Shown one piece after another: positions 1 to 10,660 of a DNA stretch of 64,000 nucleotides. The stretch comes from Desmodus rotundus (lineage: Eukaryota > Chordata > Mammalia > Chiroptera > Phyllostomidae): assembly GCF_022682495.2 (NCBI RefSeq), contig NC_071397.1:31511427-31575426 (forward strand), read 5' to 3'. The notes under the pieces are model-generated. The model saw only the letters and a program-made list of their open reading frames with translations. It had not been told where the DNA came from and did not search any database. Position 1 is the first letter of the stretch. Every line of letters begins with the position of its first letter. Both the position numbers and the translations under genes were made by a program.

Positions 1-1265
1 GTAGCCAAGATCTGCTCATTCAGCAGGTGTAAGGGCCAAGGCACCTCTTAAAGAAAGAGGTTATGGGTGAGACAGAATCCCCAAAACGTAGTTGTTACAA
101 CCCACTTCTGTGTTCAGTGGTACAGACACAACACCAGAAATAATCACTAGTACGTGTTGGGTCCTACCTGTACATATGTCAGGTGTTTTCCTAATGTTTC
201 TTAGTCATTAACTTATTTTATTCTCATAACAAACCTATGAGGTAGACACAGCTATTTTCCCCATTTTACAGGTGAGGAAACAGAGGGACAGAAAAGTTAA
301 GTTGCCCAAATCCAGCAACTGATAAATGATGGAACCAGGATTCAAACCTAGGCATCCAACTCACTCTGTGCTCTTAGTTAATCTACTGAAATCCCTCTCT
401 GGAGGGAAAAAAAAAAAGATAAAAAAATAAAATATATTGAGTAGCTTCAGGCAGTTAGATGCCTAAATTTTAACAAACTATCCCCGGTGAGCCGGTATTC
501 CTGAAAAAGCGTCAGCCGGTATTAAAGGCAACCCGCCTGCGGTTACAGATCCATCCATCATAAAGCTCTCATGCCTGTGATGGATGCGCTGTAGGTGAGC
601 TCACTAGTAACCTCCAGCTCTTAGAGCGTACCTTTTGCTTGGAGCCCAGCAGCCTATAGTGCAGGGATGGTTTAGCTCAATCTTGACCGAGTCCCCACTG
701 CTCACTGAGGCTGTCTGGGAGCAGCACTGCCTCCACCTCCCCCTCTTCAAGAGAAGGGATTCTGCATCCCTTTTTACCCTCCAGTCTGCCTGTCTGCCTT
801 TGTCACGATCTGTGTCTCTCTTTTCCATGAGTTAATCAAAAATAGCTTGATCCCTTTGAATATAGTGGAGCATTCTGAACCAGAGAGTGGGACTCCACAC
901 CTAAGATCATCTGTGACCTTAGGCAGATCACCTACACTCTCGCTAACTTACTCTCTTATTAATAGGGTGGTCATTAGAGCTACTTGCTGAAGACTTCTGC
1001 CTCTGAAGTGCTGTTTCAGAATCAGAAAACTCTAACCTTTAACATTTTCCTGACATTCAGTGCAGTGAAGAAAAGGCCCAATGTTCTTTTTTCTATGTTC
1101 TATATTTTTGCTTAGAATATGTTCATTGTTCCAATCCCTTGACCAATTCCAGGCTGTCTTTTAAACTATTTTCCTTACTAGATCTTAGCTAGTACTTTTT
1201 ATGTTTATATTTAGAAAGATTTTTTAAAATATAGTGGTTTTGCCACACAGTAAATTTTAGGGGTT
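1..1265. other. Intergenic or intronic unique sequence
   Basis: AT-rich non-coding sequence with one recognisable MIR relic (150-385, listed separately) and a small CpG-containing patch at 483-600. Only short chance reading frames are present, and none has a recognisable domain or splice context. The right edge is the 3' tail of the large minus-strand L1. Confidence 0.6.
150..385 (-). repeat. MIR SINE relic
   Basis: Ancient tRNA-derived SINE read in reverse complement. The MIR core signature is visible as CATTTTACAGGTGAGGAAAC followed by GTTAAGTTGCCCAAA and GGATTCAAACC, and CCTATGAGGTAG lies to its left. It is too diverged to place the ends exactly. It predates the bat radiation, so it marks old stable DNA. 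Confidence 0.85.
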
Positions 1266-1639
1266 TCTTTTCTTTTTTTTTTCTTTTTGGTGTGTTTTTT
1301 TTTTTCCATTACCATTTAATCCCCTTATACACACCTCCCCCCAGCAGTCACCACACTGTTGTCCATGTCCATGAGTCCTTTTTCCTTTTTACTCAATCCC
1401 TCCATCCCCTAACCTCCCCCAAGCCCTTAGCTGTCATCATTCTGTCTTATCTGTAAGTCTGCCTCCATTTTCCTTGTTAGTTCAGTTTGTTCATTAGATT
1501 CCACATATGAGTGAAATTATATGGTATTTGTCTTTCTCTGACTGGCTTATTTCACTTAGCCTAATGTTCTCCAGGTCCATCCATACTGTTGCAAAGGGTA
1601 AAATTTTCTTCTTGTTCTACAGCTGAGGAGTATTCCATT

Positions 1640-4600
1640 ATTTAAATGTCCACTAGTTGTTTTACCCACTCATCCACTGATGGACACTTGGGCTGCTTCC
1701 GTACATTGACCATTGTAAGTAACGCTGAAATGAACATAGAGGTGCTTATGTTCTTTCAAATGAGTGTTTGCGATTCCTTCAGATACATTCCCACAAGTGG
1801 GATCACTAGGTCAAAAGGCAGATCCATTTTTAATTTTTTGAGGTATCTCCATACTGTTTTCCACAGTGGCTGCACCAGTCTGCGTTCCCACCAACAATGC
1901 AAAAGGGTTCCCCTTTCCCCACATCCTCGCCACCACTTGATGTATTAATGATACATCACACAGGTGTGAGGTGGTATCTCACTGTGGTTTTACTTTGCAT
2001 TCCTGTGATGATTAGTAACATGGCACATTTTTCATATGTCTATTGGCCATCTGTATGTCCTGTTTGGAGAAGTGTCAGGTAGGTCTTTTGCCCATTTTTA
2101 ATTGGCTTGTTTGTTTATTGGTGTTGAGTTTTATAAAATCTTTATAAATTTTTGAGAATAACCCTTTATTAGATACATATATCAACAAATATATTCTCCC
2201 ATGCAGTGGGTTGTCTTTTATTTTGTTGATGTTTTCCTTTGCTGTGCAAAAACTTTGCTGTATAGTCCCATTTGTTCATTTTTTCTTTTGTTTCCACTGC
2301 CTGGAGAGACATATCTGATAAAATATTGCTACAAGCAAAGTCTGAGATTTTGCCGCCTATGCTTTCTTCTATGATTTTTATGGGTTTTGGTCTAACATTT
2401 AAGTCTTTAATACATTTTGAATTTATTTTTGTGTGTGATGTAAGAAGGTGGTCTAGTTTCATTTTTCTGCATGTATCTGTCCAATTTTCCCAACACCATT
2501 TATTGAATAAACTATCTTTAGCCCATTGAATGTGCTTGCATCCTCTGTCAAATATTAACTGACTATAAAAGTGTGGATTTATTTCTGGGCTCTCTATTCT
2601 GTTCCATTGATCTATGTTTCTGTTTTTACGCCACTACCAGGCTGTTTTATTACTATGGCCTTATGGTAAATCTAGATTACCATTTTTTGCTGTGTATAAT
2701 ATGTACCCGTGTTGTTGGCCCAAGCTTTCAGGAAAGAAAATCTTTTGTTTTAATATTTAAGTCAATTGTTTGTTTGTTTTTAGATACTTTTTTGTATTAT
2801 AAAGGAATTTTAGCATTGATTTTTGAACATACTATGGTATAAGAAATTTTATGTAACAAAGAATTACAAAACAGAAGAACATATACAAAGTATTTCAGGT
2901 ACTACCCATGTATAATGCACATCTTTATTTTTCCCTCAAAAATTTGGACAGAAAAGTGCACACTATACATAGCAAAATATGGTATATTAGGCAGCGTGAC
3001 TCCTCCCACTGTGTCCTTTCTCAGGATTGCTGTTGATGTGCAGGAGCTTTTGTAATTATATATAAATTTTGATATTTGTTCTAGTTCTGTGAAATATGTC
3101 TTTGGAATCTTGATAGGAATTGTATTGATTCTATAGATTGCTTTCAGTAGTATGGACATTTTAATGATGTTAATTCTTTCTATCAATGAACATGGTATGT
3201 GCTTGACTTATTTGTATCTTCTATTTCTTGCTTCAGTGTCTTATAATCTTCCAAGCACTGGTCTTTTACATCCTTGGTTAGGCTTATTCTTAGGTATTTT
3301 ATTCTTTTTAAAGCAATAGTGAATGATTGCTTTCTTAATTTCCCTTTCTGTTAGTTCATTATTGGCACATAAAAATGCAAATGATTTCTGGATATGAATT
3401 TTGTATCCTGCTACTTTGCTGAATTCATTTGTCAATTCTAGTATTTTCTTGCTGGAATCTTTGGGATTCTCTATGTACAGTATTATGTCATCTACAAATA
3501 AAGACAGTTTTACTTCTTCTTTTCCAATTTCGATTCCTTTTACTTCTTATTGTCTGATGCTATGGCTAGGACTTCCAGTACTATGTTGAATAAGAGAGGT
3601 GAAAGCAGACATCCCTGTCTTATTCCCAATCTTAAGGGAAATCCTTATAGATTTTCACCATTGAGTGATGCTGGCAGCGGGTTTATCATATATGGCCTTT
3701 ATTATGTTTAGGTACGTTCCCTCTAATAGCACTTTGCTCAGAGTTTTTATCATAAATGGGTGCCAGATTTTATCAAATGTTTTATCATGTGGATTTTATC
3801 ATTTATTTTGTTTATGTGGTGAATCACATTTATTGATTTGCAAATGTTGTACCAACTTTGCATTCCTGGAATAAATCCCACTGGATCATGGTGTATGATC
3901 TTTTTGATGCATTGCTGTATTCAGTTTACTAGTATTTTGTTAAAAATTTTATCATCTATGTTCATCAGGGATATTGGCCTATAATTTTCTTTCTTTTTAG
4001 GGTCTTATTTTGGTTTTGAAATTACAATGATGTTGGCCTCATAAAATGAGTTTGAATTTTATGAAATTGTTTGAAAAGGAAAGATGTTATTTCTTCTCAG
4101 AATTTTTGGTAAACTTCACCTGTCCAGAGCTTTTGTTTGTTGGGAGGTTTTTTTTGTTTGTTTGTTTTTTGATTACTGCTTCAATTTCCCTAGGTGTAAT
4201 CTGTCTATTCAGATTCTCTGATTCATCCTGATTTACCTTTTGGAACTTTGTATATTTCTAGGAATTTATCCATTTCATCCAAATTGTCTGGTTTGTAGAT
4301 ACATAGTTGTTCATAATATTTTCTTACAATCCTTTGTATTTCTTTAATGCCAGTTTTTATTTCTCCTCTTCTATTTCTGATTTTATTTATTCAAGTCCTC
4401 TCTCTCTTTTTCTTGGTGACTCTGATTAAAGGTTTGTTAATCTTTTTTATCTATTCAAAGAAACAGCTCTTGGATTCATTGATATTTTGTATTGTTTTCT
4501 TAGACTCTCTTTTGTTTATTTCTGCCCTGATCTTTATTATTTCCTCCCTTCTACTCACTTTGGACTTTGTTTGTTGTTCTTTTTCACATTCTTTTAAGTG

Positions 4601-5531
4601 GAAATTTTGTATGAGTTTTTTCTTGTTTTTTGAGATAGGCCTGTAATGCTATGAATTCCCCTCTTAGGATTGCTTTCCCAGTGTCCCACAGATTTTGGAG
4701 TGTTGTGTCCTCACTTTGATTTGTTTCAAAGTATCTTTTGATTTCTTCCTTGCTCTAGTTATTGACCCAGTCATTACTTAATAACATGTTATTTAGCTTC
4801 CCTGTCTTTGCATGTTTTCCAGTGTTCTTCTTGTGATTGATTTCTAGTTTCATAGCATGGTGGTCAGAGAAGATGTTTGATATGATTTCAATCTTCTTAA
4901 ATCTATTGAGACCTGTTTTGTGTCCTAACATGTGACCTATCTTAGAAAACTTCCCATGTGCACTTGAAAAGTATGTATATTCTGCTTCTTTGGGGTAAAA
5001 TGCTCTAAAGATCTCAATTAAATCCACTTGATCTAATGTGTTGTTTAAGGCTTCTGTCTCCTTGTTGATTTTCTGTCTGGAAGATCTATCCATTGAAGTC
5101 AAAGGGGCATTAAAATCCCCAACTATGACTGTATTTCTATTGATCTCTTCCTTTATGTCCATCAAGATTTGCTTCACATATTTATTGCTTCTGTGTCGGG
5201 TGCATATATCTTTACTAGAATTATACCATCTTGTTGGACTGTTCCCTTTATCATTATGTAATGTCCTTCTTTGTCTCTTACTATAGCCTTGGTTTTAAAG
5301 ACTACTTTGTCAAATATAAGTACTGCTACCCCTTTTTTTCTCTTTTCAATTTGTATGAAACATCTTTTTCCAACCCTTTCCTTTTAGTCTGTGTATATCT
5401 TTTGATCCGAGATAGGTATCTTGGAGGCAGCAGATATGTGGGTCTTGTTCTCTTATCCATTCAGCTACCCTAGATCTTTTGGTTGGAACATTTAAGCCAT
5501 TTACATTTAAAATGATTATTGATAGACACAT
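1640..5531 (-). pseudogene. L1 ORF2 remnant (endonuclease and reverse transcriptase)
   Basis: The intact protein nicks target DNA and reverse-transcribes L1 RNA at the nick. The remnant reads from 5531 downward. The N-terminal endonuclease segment includes LNVNGLNVPTKRSRVAEWI (about 5346-5531), and a later endonuclease block contains VIVGDFNAPLTSMDRSSRQK (about 4755-5177). Reverse-transcriptase and thumb-region blocks follow ([20 protein letters not shown] at about 2902-3186), then the C-terminal part at about 2169-2462. Many stops and frameshifts separate the blocks, and a DNA transposon splits the gene at 2680-2982. Total extent matches the usual ORF2 length of about 3.8 kb once the insert is removed. 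Non-functional. Confidence 0.9.
2680..2982. mobile_element. Tc1/mariner-like non-autonomous DNA transposon inside L1
   Basis: A 303-bp segment interrupts otherwise continuous L1 ORF2. It has terminal inverted repeats: the left end reads CCATTTTTTGCTGTGTATAA, and the right end in reverse complement reads CCATATTTTGCTATGTATAG. A TA dinucleotide flanks each side (2678-2679 and 2983-2984), the target duplication typical of Tc1/mariner elements. There is no transposase frame, so it is a MITE-type element. The last 90 bp can fold back on themselves (CCATGTATAATGCACATC against AAGTGCACACTATACATAG). A close relative of this right end lies at 58764-58850. The family name is uncertain; it may be Tc2-like. 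Confidence 0.75.
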
Positions 5532-5654
5532 ATTTAGTGTCTATCGTTTTTTTGGTAGACTATTTTTCTGTGTTTTTTTTTTCTTTCTCTCTTTTTCTTC
5601 TTGTTAAAGCAAGCCTTTTAACATGTGTTGCAGTACTGCTTTGGTGTTAACTAA

Positions 5655-6577
5655 CTCCTTTAGCTTTTTCTTGTCGGGAAGCTCCTTATTCCTCCTCCAA
5701 TTTTAAAAGATAGCCTTTCTTGATATAGTAGCTTTGGTTGTAGGTCCTTGCTTTTCATCCCTGTGAATATTTCAGGCCACTCCCTTCTGCCCTGAAATGT
5801 TTCTGTTGAGGAATCAGATGACAGTCCAGTTGGTGCTTCCTTGCAGGTAACTACCTGATTTTCTCTTGCTGCTTTTGGGATTGTCTCCTTGACTTCAAGC
5901 CTTACCATTTTAATTATGACGAGTTTCAGTGCAGGCTTATTTAGGTCCAACTTGTTTGGGACTCTCAGAGCTTCTTGGAGTTGTGTTCTTTTTCCTACAC
6001 CAGATTAGAGAAGTTTTGGGTCATTATTTCTTCAATTAGGTTCTTGATCCCTTGCTCACTCTCTTCTCCTTCTGGTATTCCCATGATGCAGATGTTGCTA
6101 CACTTCATATTGTCTAAAATGTTTCTTAAGCTCTCCTCATTTTTTAGATTCTTTTTTCTTTTTGTGGCTATGCTTGGGTGTTTTTTTTGCACTTGTCTTC
6201 CAAATAACTGATTTGTTCCTCTGCTTCATCTAAGCTACTGTTTATTCCTTCCAGTGTATTATTTATTTTCAGACATTACATTCTTTATCTCTGACTGCTC
6301 CTTTTTTATGGTTTCTATGTCTTTTTTCATGCTGTTGCGTATCCTTATAATCATTATACTGTCTAACTGATAAATTGTTTGTGTCCATTTCATCTAGTTC
6401 ATCTTCTGGAGAATTCTCTTCTTCTTTCATTTGGGGTCTGTTTCTTTGTCTTCCCGTTTCAACTGATTCTTTGTATTTGTTTCTATGTATAGGTTCATCT
6501 ACAAAGGCTCTGGCATAGGCCTTTGTCAAAGACTGCTTGTGACTGGCCCTGGTCAACCTGTCTGGAGCTATCAGCAA
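5655..6577 (-). pseudogene. L1 ORF1 remnant (RNA-binding chaperone)
   Basis: ORF1p is the trimeric RNA chaperone that coats L1 RNA. The remnant runs from about 6577 down to 5655 on the minus strand. It has an acidic N-terminal part (MKEEENSPEDELDEMDTNNL at about 6269-6577), an RRM segment (NICIMGIPEGEESEQGIKNL at 5995-6192), and a C-terminal domain (KETIPKAARENQVVTCKEAP and onward, 5660-5950). The three parts lie in different frames, so the gene is frameshifted and dead. It lies directly upstream of the ORF2 remnant, the normal L1 order. Confidence 0.88.
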
Positions 6578-7456
6578 TCCACAGCGTGTGGCTCCCTCTG
6601 CTGGGCCTGTTTTTGTGCAGAAAGAACAAGATGTGTACCAAGGCCAATTTTTATCACCACCTGGCCTGTGATAGGATCAGCTTAAGACTCAGAGCTCCCA
6701 GAGACCTGCCTTAGTTGATAAACTAATCAATGATATAGCCTCAAGCTATACTCAAAAGCTGGCTTAAGCTCCTCAGGGTAGGGCAGAGTAATTCTCATGG
6801 GTGAGGCTATTGCTTCCCCTCAGACTGGTGCCACTTGGAGGAAAGTGCTCTGCCTGAGAAAGATGGCTTCTGCCATATAGGGAATGACTCAGCACAGGGT
6901 CCTAGCAGCTATCCCTTCAGTTCTCTCCCCAGAGCCACCAGCCCTAGACTGTCCTCAAGCATCTCTAGTCCACTCTGTGCTCCCACTGCCAGAGTCCAAG
7001 GTATGTGGCTCCAGATGAAATTTTTTGCATTGACTCTTTAAAAGGCATCTCCAGCTATCTCTTACACAGCTTTTCATAGTTGGATGTCAGCTGGGTTTCT
7101 TTCCCAGTCCTGGTGAGCCCAATTTGGGGTTTAGACCCTACAGTTCTCAGGAGGAACCCCATGGCCACTGAAATATCCCTCTGGCACTTCAGCTGCCACC
7201 CATGGGAGCCTAGCCAGCCCTCTCACAGTGCCTCCACACTCCCTACCAGTCACGTTGTGGTGAAGTAGCTTCTTCTGTCTGTCCTTGGGTATAAGCCTTC
7301 TCCCTAACTAGTCTTCAGTTGGTTATTCAAGATGATTTCTCTACAATTTAGTTGTAATGCTAGATTGGTCCTGGGTAGAGGTTAATGCAGTTTCCACATA
7401 CTCCTCTGCCAACTTGAGTCTGCTATATTCTAATATTTGAATAGATCAGCCATCTT
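6578..7456 (-). promoter_or_regulatory. L1 5' UTR with internal promoter remnant
   Basis: A GC-richer stretch of about 880 bp upstream of ORF1 in the L1. The minus-strand 5' terminus (7448-7459) contains AAAAGATGGCTG, which matches the YY1-type motif at the start of many mammalian L1 promoters. Chance open frames on the plus strand here (6485-6714, 6835-7041, 7080-7268) are not genes. Confidence 0.65.
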
Positions 7457-7644
7457 TTTTAACCAATGGTCAAATACGTAAGCAGAGACATGGAAATAGG
7501 AATACACATAGCAACTTTAGAAAATGCTGTAAAGATTAACTAAGTTTAAGAACATGTTAAATGTGGGAAAAGAGTGGGTGATGAGCCAGAAATAACTGAC
7601 CAGGGGCATTCCTGGAAAACCCAAGTTTGTAGTGAATGACAAAG

Positions 7645-7850
7645 AGCAAGACAGTGGAACCAGGAATATCAGAATTTGAGTCTTGGCTCTTCTGCTTACA
7701 CAGCTTTGAGCCTCAACTTTTCTCTAAAATTAGAAAAACTGGAGAATGTATTTCACTAGGTTGTAGTAAGAATTACATGAGCTAAACCATATTAAATTCT
7801 TGATAAGTGTACAAATGTACATATACATAAGTACTCAAACTTTGTTAGCT
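7645..7850 (+). repeat. MIR SINE relic
   Basis: The order of blocks matches a forward MIR: GAATTTGAGTCTTGGCTCTT, then CAGCTTTGAGCCTCAACTTT, then AAATTAGAAAAACTGGAGAA, then GTTGTAGTAAGAATTACATG. It is strongly diverged and the boundaries are approximate. Confidence 0.7.
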
Positions 7851-8589
7851 AATCTTTTGTCTAGGGATCCTTGAATATTTTAACAATGAATTTCCCAATG
7901 TATTAAATCAAAACATTGTATAAATAGTTCATAACCCATTGACCCTCTGAACCTAAAACTAGCTTGGCTTTCTGACCCTAATATAGTAACTTTGTCAGTT
8001 AAGGATACAAAGAAAAAGTTAAGACATATGGCTCCCTCAGCTTGAAACTTTTGATACTGTCAAAGGATGTTTCTCCAAAAACGGGAAAGGGTTTGCAGAG
8101 AACAGTGCCAGAAAAACCCATCCTTTTAAAGCTTAGTCAACAATGGTAATGGCACACAGCTAACAATTCATTCAAATGAAATCAGATGTCAGCCTCAGTT
8201 CTCTATTAAGACTGACTTCATATTTGTGGTCATATTTTATGTAAACTTCCTAATGAATCTAAACATATAGCAAATGCTCAGTCAGTTCCAGTGAATTATT
8301 TAATAGAAAAGTGTAACACTTTTCTACTTGTGCTGTAGTTACCTAGTACATACTACTCTACTTCTTTATATGATCTTTAACTAAAAGAGAACTATAAACA
8401 CAGTTTTTACCTTTGGGGATGATTTTGAATGCAGTAGTTTTCTTTTCAGGTTAAGATGAGTTTGGAAAAAGGTACTAAAATAATTCAATCACAATTTACT
8501 AAATTAGAACGCTTGCTAGTACTATGTGGGTAATATCAGTCACATTCAACTTGGAGATATTTATATAATTTTCTATTTTTCTTCCTTTT

Positions 8590-8650
8590 TCTAAAGATTT
8601 TTTTTGGCTTTTTATTGTTTTTCAGTTACAGTTGTCTCCATTTTCTTTTC
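8590..8650 (-). mobile_element. Very short 5'-truncated L1 3' end
   Basis: The bases GTTTTTCAGTTACAGTTGTC next to a T-rich run match the last 40-50 bp of the bat L1/HAL1 3' end seen elsewhere in the window (compare 52080-52140 and 58941-58980). The flanks TTTTTCTAAAG and TCTTTTCTAGAG may be a mutated target-site duplication. This would be an extreme 5' truncation. Confidence 0.5.
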
Positions 8651-8929
8651 TAGAGAATTTTTAATGTGAAAAGGAGTTTCCTCATACTTCATCTTCGAAT
8701 CATTACATGCCATAACAAGCTGACCTGAGATTTACCGGTCATTTCAAAACAACTTGCAGTATAGCTGAAATACAAACTCATAACAGATTTTTTTAAAACT
8801 ATAAAGCAGAAATAGTGTCTTCTTCTTTACGGAAATTAGTATTGTAACTCTTAACTCAGCTATTTTAAATAAAAGTGAAAATTAGGGATCACTAAAATCC
8901 CACTTAGAGGCCCTCAAGATAAAGTTGCC

Positions 8930-9520
8930 TTCTCAGGTGGGCCCTGTAGGGGAAGAAAAAGTTTTCCTCAACCTTCTTTGGGACCCTGGCGGCGTCTGAA
9001 AAGTAAAGTGATAAAGACAGATTAATAGAAGCGTATAAATTTATTTAATAGAAGTTTTATATGACATAAGGAAATGAAGAGCAAAGAAACAGTTAGACCT
9101 GTGTACTTTTTATGTTATGTCTGATGAAAAATGAAAAATCATGGAGGAATGTAAGAGATTAAGGATACGAAGAAAGTTAGTAAACGGGGGTTGGGGAACA
9201 CTTACCACAGCGTACTAGGATTCAGATTCTCTGATTCACCCTGACTTATTTTTTGGAAGATTGTATATTTCTAGGAATTTATCCATTTCATCCAAATTCC
9301 TTTGGCATTCCTTTGTCTTCAACGAAAAAGGATACTCTTTTCCTCCCAGAATAAGGAGGACACCTCTCACATCAGATTTTACGACCTATTTCAGAGAGGA
9401 AGAGGAGGAGGGTGTGCGGTCAGAATGACCTTCTGTCATTCTCTCAAATTCTTCCCCTTAAAATATTCAACACGCCAAGGTGCCATTTTTTGGTGTAGTA
9501 TGTTCTGAACACCATCAATC
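8930..9520. repeat. Old interspersed repeat, possibly LTR-class, unclassified
   Basis: The stretch from GAAGAAAAAGTTTTCCTCAA to about 9520 has the texture of an ancient mammalian interspersed repeat, and its start resembles the start of the stretch at 38650. I cannot assign a family or see terminal repeats. It is interrupted at 9219-9298 by an L1 scrap. No gene frame is supported. Confidence 0.3.
9219..9298 (-). mobile_element. Internal L1 ORF2 scrap (80 bp)
   Basis: Nearly identical to 4206-4285 of the large L1; for example, ATTTCTAGGAATTTATCCAT is shared exactly. It has no L1 3' end, no poly(A) and no neighbouring L1 sequence, so it is not an ordinary 5'-truncated insertion. It may be the residue of a deletion or a patch copied in during break repair. 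Confidence 0.7.
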
Positions 9521-10062
9521 CCCATCCCCACCTTGGTTATGGACATCACCCTGTCCTTGCAGACCCCACAGTCTGCGTGTCATCCACAGCACCTGGCCGA
9601 AACTGTCTGGAGCTCACCTGTTATTTTGAAATCGGCTCTTCAAGCCCAAAGCCTTCCCTTAGGTGACAGATCTCTCCCTTTCCCTCCCAGAGCTGTGCAA
9701 ATTTTAATTCCTTTTGTTCCCTAAAGTATGTGAAAAGAGAAGAGAGGTCATTTTACTATTCAATTATTTTTTCCATAATTTATCATTTTAGGGCATGATC
9801 TGAGACATTCTAAAACTATGAAAATGTTTGTTTTTATTTGAAATACATAGGAGAAATATAATCTACCATTGAAAATTACCTTTCAGTAAACCATTAACGA
9901 TTCTTAATAAAAGGAATCATTTTAACATACTTTTAGAAAGATATGTTAAGTATGCTATCCAGCATCTGAAACAATTAATTAAATGCTTTATAACATAGCT
10001 AATTCTTTTCACCTTGTATTTACATCCTGAAGAGACAAATATCAGAATAGATCTACAAATTA

Positions 10063-10660
10063 TCATTCATTTAAGCACCCAGCTTTTTAAATTGAGCATC
10101 TATGTGCCAGTTGCTCTTTGAGACAAGTTCCAGGCAAAAACAGTCTCAGTGCTTGGCTTCACAGAGTTGATAATGCACTGAGGATACAGGAAAAAAGTAA
10201 TCCGGTAGATATATAATTAGAACTCACAATATGGGCTCTGGAGGAAAATAAATGGGTACAAGAGCAGGAAGAAAGGGTGGCTTTGTCAAAATCTGTAGGT
10301 TGGTGTCATCCAGGTAGGGATGAAGGGGGATTATGAGTGGAGAGAACAGTTTGTGTGAAAGAGGAGTTCGCTTAATAGTTCTGGGAAGCTGAGGGAGATG
10401 CTGCAACTGGAGACTTGCAGGAAAAGGGGAGATCCTGCTGAAAGTGATAGCATATAATGCTGTAAGATGAGGCAAAGGCTTTGTATTTGTTCTGAAATGC
10501 CATGAGAAGCCATCTAAGGGTTCTACACTTAGATGCTTAGATGTGTGGTCCAGTCGATGTTGTATAAAAATTACTCCATTGACCGTGGTGAAAACAAACA
10601 TGGAAATGCCAGAGAAATAGCAGGGAGCCAAAGAAGCTGCATCTGGCAACATGGTGGGCC
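10063..10660 (-). repeat. L2 LINE 3' part, relic
   Basis: An L2 read in reverse. The 3' end lies at 10063-10190 (TCTATGTGCCAGTTGCTCTT and CAGAGTTGATAATGCACTGA). It continues with the L2 body (GAAATGCCATGAGAAGCCAT, GGGAGCCAAAGAAGCTGC). The 142-codon open frame on the minus strand here is a chance survivor in an L2 relic, not a gene. Confidence 0.7.

Larger units (their letters stand above)
1266..7456 (-). mobile_element. Near-full-length L1 LINE, degenerate
   Basis: A LINE-1 read on the minus strand: 3' end at about 1266 (T-rich tail and C-rich 3' UTR), ORF2 remnant at about 1640-5531, ORF1 remnant at about 5655-6577, and a 5' UTR up to about 7456. Its last bases read AAAGATGGCTG on the minus strand, the usual L1 5' start containing a YY1-type site. 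Total length is 6.2 kb, of which 303 bp is a later DNA-transposon insertion, so the L1 itself is about 5.9 kb. Both reading frames are broken by stops and frameshifts, so it is dead. I found no convincing target-site duplication. The 3' UTR is the same type as that of the fragment at 19457-20283. Confidence 0.9.
7457..10060. other. Unique sequence with scattered relics
   Basis: Non-coding AT-rich DNA. It contains a MIR (7645-7850), a tiny L1 tail (8590-8650), an old unclassified repeat (8930-9520) and an 80-bp L1 ORF2 scrap (9219-9298), all listed separately. I see no exon-like frame. Confidence 0.6.

Noticed and set aside
483..600. Bacterial or vector contamination
   Set aside because: The patch is short and grades into ordinary mammalian sequence on both sides, with no vector or gene feature.
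10224..10652. A 142-codon minus-strand frame
   Set aside because: It falls within an L2 relic and shows no recognisable protein family. The length is compatible with chance.
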